Part shown: positions 16,132-22,916 of the stretch, one piece after another
How positions within the stretch are numbered: position 1 is the stretch's first letter
How the letters are laid out: each line of letters begins with the position of its first letter
Assembly (NCBI GenBank): GCA_945861605.1
Contig: CAMAVG010000003.1
Span: 1 to 24,781, forward strand
Origin: Rickettsia typhi
Lineage (GTDB): Bacteria > Pseudomonadota > Alphaproteobacteria > Rickettsiales > Deianiraeaceae
Direction of reading: 5' to 3'
Length of the DNA: 24,781 bases
The notes under the pieces: model-generated
What the model saw: only the letters and a program-made list of their open reading frames with translations
What the model was told of the DNA's origin: nothing
Database searches by the model: none
Position numbers and translations under genes: made by a program

Positions 16132-16812
16132 ATGATTATAAAAATCCCCGATGTTCTTTCCAATGAGCAGATTCTTCAAATTCGCAAAAAACTTGAAACG
16201 GCAAATTGGATTGATGGCAAAGAAACGGCTGGGCATCAATCCGTGAAAGTGAAAAATAATCTTCAATTGGGAATTTCTGATCCCATAACCCAAGAAATTG
16301 GAATGGAAATTATGCAAATTCTGGAAAAAAATCCCGTTTTTATGTCATCCGCTTTGCCGTTTAAAGTTTCGCCGCCACTTTTCAACAAATATCAAAACGG
16401 CGGGAATTATGGCACTCATATCGATAGTGCAGTTCGCCAAATTGGAAATACTCCACACCGCTTGCGAACGGATTTATCCGCAACGCTATTTCTCTCAGAT
16501 CCATCAGAATACGAAGGAGGGGAGCTTGTAATTGAAGATTCCTTCGGCACTTTTGAAGTAAAACTTCCTGCGGGGCAATTGGTTTTGTATGAATCTGGTT
16601 CGCAACATCGCGTTTTGCCAGTGAAATCAGGTGCAAGAATCGCATCATTTATGTGGGTGCAATCAATGGTGAGATCCTCGCAGAATCGCTCAATTTTAAC
16701 AGAACTCGATTTATCAATTCAAAACTTGACAAACCAAAACGCCGACCAAAAAACAATAACTCAATTAACGGGAGTCTACCACAATTTAATTCGGTTGTGG
16801 TCAGAAGTTTGA
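16132..16812 (+). CDS. piuC: Fe(II)/2-oxoglutarate dioxygenase, PiuC/YbiX type (PKHD hydroxylase)
   Basis: 226 residues, the same length class as E. coli YbiX (225). The double-stranded beta-helix has the iron ligands His96 and Asp98 (GTHIDSA) and His159 (SGSQHRVLPV), and Arg169 (GARIASFMW) to bind 2-oxoglutarate. RTDLSATLFLSDPSEYEGGE is a strongly conserved family segment. The true substrate of this family is not well defined; it is consistently iron-regulated and found beside siderophore receptors, as here behind a Fiu-like receptor. The gap to the receptor is 204 bases and contains the palindromic repeat, so it may have its own promoter in the AT-rich 16070-16131 stretch. Confidence 0.93.
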   Translation: MIIKIPDVLSNEQILQIRKKLETANWIDGKETAGHQSVKVKNNLQLGISDPITQEIGMEIMQILEKNPVFMSSALPFKVSPPLFNKYQNGGNYGTHIDSAVRQIGNTPHRLRTDLSATLFLSDPSEYEGGELVIEDSFGTFEVKLPAGQLVLYESGSQHRVLPVKSGARIASFMWVQSMVRSSQNRSILTELDLSIQNLTNQNADQKTITQLTGVYHNLIRLWSEV

Positions 16813-16836
16813 AAGTCATCAAAAATAAAAAAAATT

Positions 16837-17973
16837 ATGCAACAAATTAAGCCAAAGAAGTCCCTTTTCAAGCGAGTAACAAAAAAAATTCATTTGTGGC
16901 TCGGTTTTGCAACAACGCTCCCACTTTTGATCATTTCCGTTACGGGAATTATTCTATCGACGCTCTTCCTTGTGAAGGATGTTGAAAAAGAATTTTCACA
17001 CGGGGAAGCATTTTTTTCGAACAAAAGTGAAATTTCACGCAGTGTTTTGCAAATTGTCGATTTTGGAAAAAATTACGAAATTGATGGATACAAGCTTGCA
17101 TTTATTCGTTTTCCGGAGGGGGAATCCGGCGAAATAACAATGCGTTTTTTGGATTCCAACCGCAATTCCAAGCAGGTGATAATTGAAAAAACACCAAACG
17201 AGGCATTAATTCTGCACAAAATTGAAAATGGCACAACATTTGAAAAATGGATTTTAAAACTGCACCACACACTTCTTTTTGGGGAAACTGGCGAAACAAT
17301 TGCGGGGTTTGTCGGGATTATTCTGTGCGTTATGTGCATCAGTGGGTTGATCATCTGGCTTCCAAAACTGCCAGTACAAGCATTCCATTTGAAAAATATT
17401 TCCGTCCCAAAATTTTCACTCAAAGGCAGGGCGTTGAATGTGAATTTGCATAAATCATTTGGAATTTGGCTGTTTGCGGGGTTGTTAATCGTTGCATTTA
17501 CGGGGACATTCCTCGCATTCACAAAGCAGTTCAACCAAATGGTTTCAAGCGTTTCGCCTGTGCGTGATTTCAAAAAAACGCAAGTTCAGCACGAACAAAA
17601 ACAGGCGGCGAATTTCCAAACTCTGGTGCAAAATGTGGTGGAATCTACGGGGAATCGTGCAATTATTTCAATTCAATTTCCTCAAAAAGACGAACCATAT
17701 CGCTTCACAATTCGCCCGGAAAATCACACGCAAGGCAGGCATGGAATTTCGGTTTTTATTGCTGGCGATGGCACGGTTTTGGAAATCCGCAACCCGAAAG
17801 ATTACTCAAAAGGTGAAAATTTCCTTATGTGGCTTGGAATGTTGCACAAGGGGGTTGGTCTTGGAAATGCTGGGATAATCTGGCGAATTGTGCAAATTTT
17901 CTGCGGAATTGGGGTGATTTTGTTCGCCTACACGGGGTTTATGATTTGGCTGAGAAAACCAAAAAAACCTTAA
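16837..17973 (+). CDS. PepSY-associated inner-membrane protein, iron-uptake type
   Basis: 378 residues. Four membrane helices with the PepSY-TM pattern: about 17-45 after KIHLWLGF, about 152-175 (GFVGIILCVMCISGLIIWLP) preceded by KLHHTLLFGE, about 208-233 after LHKSFGIW, and about 345-372 following MLHKGVGLG. Conserved histidines lie at helix ends, as in family members that bind heme or reduce ferric siderophores (PiuB/FoxB-like); that role is inferred from family and location. Two periplasmic loops carry the PepSY-like regions. It starts 24 bases after piuC and is likely co-transcribed. Its stop abuts the stop of the convergent gene with no gap. Confidence 0.88.
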   Translation: MQQIKPKKSLFKRVTKKIHLWLGFATTLPLLIISVTGIILSTLFLVKDVEKEFSHGEAFFSNKSEISRSVLQIVDFGKNYEIDGYKLAFIRFPEGESGEITMRFLDSNRNSKQVIIEKTPNEALILHKIENGTTFEKWILKLHHTLLFGETGETIAGFVGIILCVMCISGLIIWLPKLPVQAFHLKNISVPKFSLKGRALNVNLHKSFGIWLFAGLLIVAFTGTFLAFTKQFNQMVSSVSPVRDFKKTQVQHEQKQAANFQTLVQNVVESTGNRAIISIQFPQKDEPYRFTIRPENHTQGRHGISVFIAGDGTVLEIRNPKDYSKGENFLMWLGMLHKGVGLGNAGIIWRIVQIFCGIGVILFAYTGFMIWLRKPKKP

Positions 17974-18588
17974 TTATTTGGCACCGGAAAGGTATTTTTT
18001 AATTTCGGCGAGTTGCTCCGGATATTTATAATTCGTGATTTTCTCAGGTTCTATAAGGGAAATTTCGCTTCCGTGGAACTTTTGCGATTGCGGAATCTGA
18101 GTTTTACTTTCACAAAGGAAGACGGTAAATCCGTTTTTTGCGGTGAAAAGTTTTTTGGTGGCGGTGGCTTCAATTCCCGTGAGTTCGAAAGTTTTTCGCT
18201 GAGCAGTACACGGCGAGAGTTCGTCTTGCTTTTTTCTTCCGCCCGGAATTGCGGTTTTCACCTTTTCCTGACTGGGTTTTTCGGCGTTTTGATGTGTTGT
18301 TTCTTCGTGTTTTTTGCGATATTTTTTATCTTTTCGCGAAATCACAAGGATTTTGCCGTTTTGGAGTATCAAACACCCTGAATTTGCGTATTTTTTACCG
18401 TGAAGTAATTCCTGTGCTGGGTTGCAGTTTTTGTTTTCTTGTGTTTGTTTAGAATTTTTACCTTCAATTTGGCTTATTTGCATTGGGGGATTTTCCTTGT
18501 GCGTGCGGGAATTATAGAAGAAATACGCCACAATTGAGGCAAGTATGACGATTAAATGCGGAATGAATCTGCGGAATTTTTTCGTCAT
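17974..18588 (-). CDS. Membrane-anchored protein with degenerate Nudix box
   Basis: 204 residues. Residues about 9-24 are one hydrophobic segment (IPHLIVILASIVAYFF) after a basic start, so the rest should face the periplasm. Residues about 66-165 follow the Nudix fold order: a strand GCLILQNGKILVISRK, a charged insert, IPGG, then a box matching G-x5-E-x7-R at Gly117, Glu123 and Arg131. The catalytic REUxEE part reads RKTFEL, so two of the three usual glutamates are Lys132 and Leu136; only Glu135 remains. Four cysteines (55, 72, 127, 159) could form disulfides. It lies 17 bases downstream of tsf on the same strand. An inactive or binding-only Nudix protein is possible; function unknown. Confidence 0.7.
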   Translation of the reverse strand: MTKKFRRFIPHLIVILASIVAYFFYNSRTHKENPPMQISQIEGKNSKQTQENKNCNPAQELLHGKKYANSGCLILQNGKILVISRKDKKYRKKHEETTHQNAEKPSQEKVKTAIPGGRKKQDELSPCTAQRKTFELTGIEATATKKLFTAKNGFTVFLCESKTQIPQSQKFHGSEISLIEPEKITNYKYPEQLAEIKKYLSGAK

Positions 18589-18605
18589 ACTTGTGTATTT
18601 GTCAA

Positions 18606-19520
18606 TTACTGAACCATTTTTGCAACTTCTTCAGCGAAGTTTTCTTCTTTTTTTTCAACACCTTCGCCAAGTTTGAAAAGAGCAAAACCCGTGAACGAGA
18701 TTGTTGTTCCAAGGGCTTTTTCTGTTTCTTTTACAACATCGCCGATGGTTTTTTTGTTATCCATAACGAAAATTTGGTTTAGAAGGACATTGTCTTCGTA
18801 AAATTTTGCGATTTTACCTTCAAGAATTTTTTCAATAACGGCTTCGGGCTTTTTTTGAGCAGCCAGTTGTTCGCGGGAAATTTCTTTTTCTTTGTCCAAA
18901 ACTGAAGTTTCAACTTCGCTTGAGTGTAAATAACGGGGACGCATTGCCGCGGCTTGCATACAAAGTTTTTTGCCAAGTTCGTTGAGGGCATCCGTGTTTG
19001 AACAGTCAGATTCAACGCCCAAAAGAACGCAAGTTTTACCCGTATTTGCCATTTCGCTTGTGTGAATGTAGCTGGCGATTACTCCGTTTTTGACAGAAAC
19101 TTTTTTGAACCTGCGAAGGGCAAGTTTTTCGCCGATGATTCCTGAAGATTCGGCAACTTTTTCCTCGATTGTTGTTTCGCCGATTTTTGTTGAAAGGGCT
19201 TGTTCAAGTGAGTTTGCGGAAAGTGTTAGCGATAGGATTTCTTTGATAAGACCGCGGAAACTTTCGTTTTTTGCGACGAAATCCGTTTCGGAATTAAGTT
19301 CCAAAATAACGGCTTGATTTCCCTGAATGTTGATTCCAACAAGACCTTCGGAGGCAACTCTATCCGCTTTTTTTGCAGCAGATGCCATACCTTTTTTGCG
19401 AAGCCAAACCATTGCTTCTTCGATGTTATTCCCTGTTTCTGTAAGTGCTTTTTTGCAGTCTCCCATTCCGGCACCGGAAATTTCCCTTAGTTGTTTTAAA
19501 ATTGCGATATCATTTGACAT
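18606..19520 (-). CDS. tsf: Translation elongation factor Ts
   Basis: 304 residues from the ATG at 19520, chosen because the sequence then begins MSNDIAILKQLREISGAGMGD in frame with all EF-Ts proteins; an upstream ATG would add seven residues. EF-Ts exchanges GDP on EF-Tu. It has the N-terminal UBA-like domain with GAGMGDCKKAL and the core motif TDFVAKN at 79-85, which contacts EF-Tu. rpsB, the usual upstream partner, is absent here. A possible promoter is TTGACG (19558-19553), 17 bases, TTTTAT (19535-19530), which would leave almost no leader. The Nudix-like gene follows closely. Confidence 0.96.
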   Translation of the reverse strand: MSNDIAILKQLREISGAGMGDCKKALTETGNNIEEAMVWLRKKGMASAAKKADRVASEGLVGINIQGNQAVILELNSETDFVAKNESFRGLIKEILSLTLSANSLEQALSTKIGETTIEEKVAESSGIIGEKLALRRFKKVSVKNGVIASYIHTSEMANTGKTCVLLGVESDCSNTDALNELGKKLCMQAAAMRPRYLHSSEVETSVLDKEKEISREQLAAQKKPEAVIEKILEGKIAKFYEDNVLLNQIFVMDNKKTIGDVVKETEKALGTTISFTGFALFKLGEGVEKKEENFAEEVAKMVQ

Positions 19521-19561
19521 AACCTTGTAATAAAATTGCATTGTGATTGTTTCGTCAATTC

Positions 19562-19606
19562 AAACCTTTGTGAATTAAAAATCAAGGGTTTATTGAAAAA
19601 ACCTTG
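19562..19606 (-). promoter_or_regulatory. Competing hairpins in the tsf leader region
   Basis: Three segments can pair in two exclusive ways: AAACCTTTG (19562-19570) with CAAGGGTTT (19583-19591), or the latter with AAAACCTTG (19598-19606). On the minus strand the second hairpin is followed by ATTTTTAATT, a terminator-like end. It could be an attenuator ahead of tsf or the terminator of a lost leftward gene. Low confidence. Confidence 0.3.
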
Positions 19607-19655
19607 CAAAAAGAAAAAAATGGTTTTTTGATGAAAAATAATTTTTAGAGGGTTT

Positions 19656-20496
19656 ATGCTTTATGAGAAGGAATTGAATGAACTGTTGGAGAAAATTGAG
19701 GCTAAAAACAAAATTTTTTATGAGACTTTAAGCGATATGTCGTTCGATAGCGGTTTTATGTCGAATGATGATCTATAATCACAAGTTGATGACATTCTTA
19801 ACAAAATAAACGAAGAAATTGCATTGGATCGCAAACTGGCAATACAAAGTCCACGTGTGAGTGTGATAAGCAGCAAAGATATTAAACAATCCCAAACAAT
19901 ACCACAATCCGCACAACTTGCACAAAGTCCATCGCAACCGAAACTTCAGCAAGACGCACAAAAAGAAGTTAATGAACAGTGGAAGCAAATGGAAAGTGAC
20001 CGGAGAAAGCTTGATAAAGATTTCGAAGTTTTTGTGTCGCCTGAGGAAATGGTAGCTCATGACAAGAAATTTTTTCAATCGTTGGAAGAAGATTCAAAAA
20101 AGATACAATCCGAACTCCGCACAACTTCCGCAACCGAAACTTCCGCAAACGCAAACGAAAGATCAACAAATACCGAACTCCGCAGGACATTCGCCATCGC
20201 AAACGAAATACAAAAGATCAAACTCCGCACAACTTAAGCAAGCTACGAAAAACCTTGAAAACGCTCAACAGCTTGTCAACAACCTTGACCAATTGACGAG
20301 CTTAAACGCCACAAAACGAAGACAAAGCGAGTCCACGCTAACAGGTATTGGTAATAAAATTAGTAATTTCTTTAAAAAAATAGCAACGAAAGTCAGCAAA
20401 GGCTTTAAAGATTTTGCTATTACCATAGGGAATGCAGCAAGCAGAGCAGCATCAAGCGTTTCTTCACGCAACAACACACACAGCAGACAAATGTAA
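19656..20496 (+). pseudogene. Broken gene for a Gln/Ser/Pro-rich protein (one stop, one frameshift)
   Basis: An ATG at 19656 opens 40 codons to a TAA at 19776-19778. The same frame continues open from 19779 to 20237, and coding character then moves to the +1 frame, ending at 20496. Changing the TAA and removing one A from the A6 run at 20096-20101 gives one continuous 279-residue frame. The shift is supported by a 12-base repeat TCCGCACAACTT encoding SAQL: its first copy (19908) is in the first frame and later copies (20116, 20224) in the second. The reconstructed protein has a helical start, a Q/S/P-rich repeat region, and a C-terminal amphipathic Lys/Phe/Ala-rich helix. No family recognised. 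A sequencing error at the A-run is possible. Confidence 0.65.
19908..20235 (+). repeat. Three exact 12-base repeats in the broken gene
   Basis: TCCGCACAACTT occurs at 19908-19919, 20116-20127 and 20224-20235, with related CCGAAACTTC/CCAAGT-like variants between. Each encodes SAQL in the frame proposed for the intact ancestor. The region is low in complexity and likely prone to slippage. Confidence 0.75.
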
Positions 20497-20517
20497 TCAA
20501 AGATGATAAAATTTTCC

Positions 20518-20546
20518 TTGAATATTATTTATCCGCCTGTTATGAT
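20518..20546 (+). promoter_or_regulatory. Strong candidate pstB promoter
   Basis: TTGAAT (20518-20523), 17-base spacer, TATGAT (20541-20546), with an extended -10 TG at 20538-20539. The leader to the ATG at 20580 is about 27 bases. I see no clear PhoB box beside it. Confidence 0.6.
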
Positions 20547-20579
20547 TTTGGAGTTCTATTTTTAAAAACGGATCAATCC

Positions 20580-21338
20580 ATGGCGAATAAAATATCGATA
20601 AAAGACCTCAGCGTAACATATTCCGGTCATTTTGCTATTCAAAACATCAATCTTGATATCAAAGAAAAGTCAATTACCGCCTTCATTGGTCCTTCCGGTT
20701 GTGGGAAATCCTCGCTTTTGCGTTCAATAAACCGAATGAACGACACAATTCAGGATTGCGAAACAAATGGCGAAATTTTCATCGATGGCGTTGATATCTA
20801 CCACGAAAAGGTTGATCCCGTCCTTTTGCGTCTGAAAGTTGGTATGGTTTTTCAAAAACCGATCCCATTTCCCAAGTCAATCTACGAAAACATTGCTTTT
20901 GGTCCAAAAATCCACGGAATGTGTAAGAATAAGGCTGAAATGGATGAAATCGTCGAAAAATGCTTGAAAAAAGTCGCTCTTTGGGATGATGTGAAGGATC
21001 GCCTAAAGGATAAAGGAACATCGCTTTCGGGCGGTCAACAACAAAGACTTTGCATCGCAAGAACAATCGCAATCAAGCCCGATATCATTCTTATGGACGA
21101 GCCTTGCTCCGCACTGGATCCAATCGCCACCATAAAAATCGAGGAGTTAATGCAGGAGCTCAAAAAAAATTATACAATAGTCATCGTCACGCACTCAATG
21201 CAACAGGCGGCGAGGGTCTCCGACAAAACCGCATTTTTCTACATGGGGAATCTTGTCGAACACGGCGAAACAAAACAGGTTTTTGAATCTCCAATACATA
21301 AGCAAACTCAGGATTATATTTCCGGGAAAGTTGGGTGA
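20580..21338 (+). CDS. pstB: Phosphate ABC transporter ATP-binding protein PstB
   Basis: 252 residues, normal length. PstB is the ATPase of the high-affinity phosphate importer PstSCAB. Walker A is GPSGCGKSS (37-45), the Q-loop MVFQKPIPFPKS (89-100) is in the PstB-specific form, the signature is LSGGQQQR (149-156), Walker B ILMDEP (170-175) is followed by CSALDPIAT, and the H-loop is VTHSM near 202. SINRMND after Walker A is also PstB-like. The expected pstS, pstC, pstA and phoU are absent on both sides: upstream is a broken gene, downstream a palindromic repeat and convergent ubiA. Either the partners lie elsewhere or this is a relic. Confidence 0.95.
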   Translation: MANKISIKDLSVTYSGHFAIQNINLDIKEKSITAFIGPSGCGKSSLLRSINRMNDTIQDCETNGEIFIDGVDIYHEKVDPVLLRLKVGMVFQKPIPFPKSIYENIAFGPKIHGMCKNKAEMDEIVEKCLKKVALWDDVKDRLKDKGTSLSGGQQQRLCIARTIAIKPDIILMDEPCSALDPIATIKIEELMQELKKNYTIVIVTHSMQQAARVSDKTAFFYMGNLVEHGETKQVFESPIHKQTQDYISGKVG

Positions 21339-21344
21339 ATGGAG

Positions 21345-21400
21345 GCAAAATTTTTTGTGGGGGTGTAAGCAAAGCGAAGCACCTCCACGGGGGATTTTGC
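21345..21400. repeat. 56-bp palindromic repeat, copy 2
   Basis: This copy matches copy 1 (15946-16001) at 55 of 56 positions; the only change is A to G in the 3' half, giving GGGGGATTTTGC. It begins six bases after the pstB stop and lies between pstB and the convergent ubiA. Stem, loop and outer arms are preserved. Confidence 0.9.
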
Positions 21401-21415
21401 AAACCCCGATTTCAA

Positions 21416-21431
21416 ATTTTGCGAACAAAAT
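21416..21431 (-). terminator. Small hairpin downstream of ubiA
   Basis: ATTTTG-CGAA-CAAAAT is a perfect 6-bp hairpin; on the minus strand the loop is TTCG, a stable tetraloop. It lies 26 bases past the ubiA stop. There is no T-tract, so terminator activity is doubtful, but with the palindromic repeat beyond it this region could end both converging transcripts. Confidence 0.3.
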
Positions 21432-21456
21432 CGAGGCGTCCACGGTGTTGGTGGTG

Positions 21457-22287
21457 CTATACGCACAGAAAAAACATTGGCAAAATGCACAAAGAGTTTA
21501 ACCTGAATCCCGTTGAAGGTTTTGCAAAAATCGATGAAATTTGCAGAAAAAAATTGCAAGATATTGCAAAAATGTGAGGCTTTACAAGGAAAAAGATCGC
21601 GTTTGATGTAAAACACAAGACGATGAGCGCGAGGTTTATCCGCTCCATTTCTGTGAGTGATTTCAGTGGAATTTTTGCAAAAAACAGCGTTGACGCCTTC
21701 ACTTTGTTGATTTTATCAAATGCGAAATCGCGTTTTGCGTAAATTGTATCGTAAAAAATCACCCACAAAATAAGCGAAATGTAGATCAAAAACGCGTTGA
21801 AATCGAGCAAAAAAAATGGCGTATCCAAGCCGTGAGAAGCACAAATCACGAATCCACTTGCGTAAACCACCCCCAAAAACGCCTGCGGAATTGGGAAAAA
21901 TCGCTTTGAGTATGGGTAAATTATCACAAAAATCGCAGAAATTCCAAGTGGCAAAAAAGTGTTCTTGGAAAGCAAAAAAAGCAATGGAAATGCGGTCGCC
22001 ACAAGGAAAATTGCGAATAAAATCGCGTTTTTGACGCTCAATTTCCCTGATGCGATGACGCGATGCGATGTCGTTTGTGTTTTTGCGTCGATTTTTTTGT
22101 CGGCGATGTCGTTCAAAATGCAACCAACGGAGCGTGCAAAAAACGCGCAAGTCAGAAATAGAAAAAAATTGCCAAATGTGAGCGATTTTGCGAAAATCAG
22201 CCCCAAAAAACACGGGATGAATAGTAAAATTGTGCCAATTTGGGCTTGAAAACGGATCAAAAACAGGTAATTCCACGCGTTACGCAT
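21457..22287 (-). CDS. ubiA: 4-Hydroxybenzoate polyprenyltransferase (UbiA family)
   Basis: 276 residues. UbiA attaches the polyprenyl tail to 4-hydroxybenzoate in ubiquinone synthesis, in the inner membrane. The two Asp-rich motifs that hold Mg-prenyl diphosphate are NDIADKKID at 59-67 and YDTIYAKRDFAFD at 179-191, each with the expected spacing; HRVIASGKLS (75-84) and KAST (197-200) are also family segments. About seven to eight hydrophobic helices are visible. The part after KAST is about 15 residues shorter than in E. coli UbiA and its end (FAKPSTGFRLNS onward) does not look like the usual last helix. The start overlaps the adk stop by eight bases. Confidence 0.9.
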   Translation of the reverse strand: MRNAWNYLFLIRFQAQIGTILLFIPCFLGLIFAKSLTFGNFFLFLTCAFFARSVGCILNDIADKKIDAKTQTTSHRVIASGKLSVKNAILFAIFLVATAFPLLFLLSKNTFLPLGISAIFVIIYPYSKRFFPIPQAFLGVVYASGFVICASHGLDTPFFLLDFNAFLIYISLILWVIFYDTIYAKRDFAFDKINKVKASTLFFAKIPLKSLTEMERINLALIVLCFTSNAIFFLVKPHIFAISCNFFLQISSIFAKPSTGFRLNSLCILPMFFLCV

Positions 22288-22915
22288 TGATTATCGCGCC
22301 TATTTGTGTAAAAATTTCGTCCTCGCGAAGTGCGGCGTTCACAATTTCAACCTTGCGTGCGTAAAATTCAAGAAGTGCGGTGCAGGAATCGTTGTAAATT
22401 TTGATGCGATTGCGAATCGTTTCCTCGTTGTCGTCTGCGCGGAGTTCAAGTTTTCCGCCGCATGTGTCGCATTCTCCACTAATTTTTGACGGGTTGAATT
22501 TTTTATTAAAAATTGCACCGCAAGATTGGCAAACCTCGCGATTTAACACTCTGTCGACAACGACATCGGGGTTGATATCGAAAAAAATCACTTTTGAGAT
22601 GGATTTGGAGTTTTTTTCGAGGGTTTCATCCAAAAATTTCGCTTGAGCGATTGTTCGCGGATAGCCGTCGAATATGACATTTTGACCGATTTGCGAGGCT
22701 TTGTGCGATATGATATCGTTCACGATTTCGTCGCTTATTAGCTCGCCAGCGGACATTTTTTGGGAAATCACGGCGTTGAGTGGGTGTGATTTGTCGTTTT
22801 TGCATTCGCGAAGGAGGTCGCCAGTTGAAATGTGCTCAAAGCCTTGTTCTATAAGCTTTTTTGCTTGCGTGCCTTTGCCTGAACCGGGTGCTCCAAAGAA
22901 AATTACAAGTGACAT
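22280..22915 (-). CDS. adk: Adenylate kinase with zinc-type LID
   Basis: 211 residues from the ATG at 22915, chosen because MSLVIFFGAPGSGKGT is the standard start; the open frame further upstream is a shadow of secY. Adk interconverts ATP plus AMP and two ADP. The P-loop is GAPGSGKGT (8-16), the AMP-site segment is STGDLLR (30-36), and FDGYPRT (82-88) is a family hallmark. The LID carries four cysteines (129, 132, 149, 152) in a CxxC-x16-CxxC pattern, the structural zinc form. It starts one base after the secY stop, as in many spc operons, and overlaps ubiA. Confidence 0.97.
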   Translation of the reverse strand: MSLVIFFGAPGSGKGTQAKKLIEQGFEHISTGDLLRECKNDKSHPLNAVISQKMSAGELISDEIVNDIISHKASQIGQNVIFDGYPRTIAQAKFLDETLEKNSKSISKVIFFDINPDVVVDRVLNREVCQSCGAIFNKKFNPSKISGECDTCGGKLELRADDNEETIRNRIKIYNDSCTALLEFYARKVEIVNAALREDEIFTQIGAIINA

Positions 22916-22916
22916 A

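Noticed and set aside
15601..16317. 238-codon minus-strand frame spanning the receptor end, repeat and piuC start
   Set aside because: It crosses two clear plus-strand genes and the palindromic repeat; no motif or plausible start.
18013..18381. 122-codon plus-strand frame opposite the Nudix-like gene
   Set aside because: Phe-rich composition arises from the complement of Lys-rich codons; the minus-strand reading has a signal anchor and Nudix pattern.
21716..22276. 186-codon second minus-strand frame inside ubiA
   Set aside because: Overlapping frame of ubiA with Arg/Phe-rich shadow composition; the ubiA frame has both Asp motifs.
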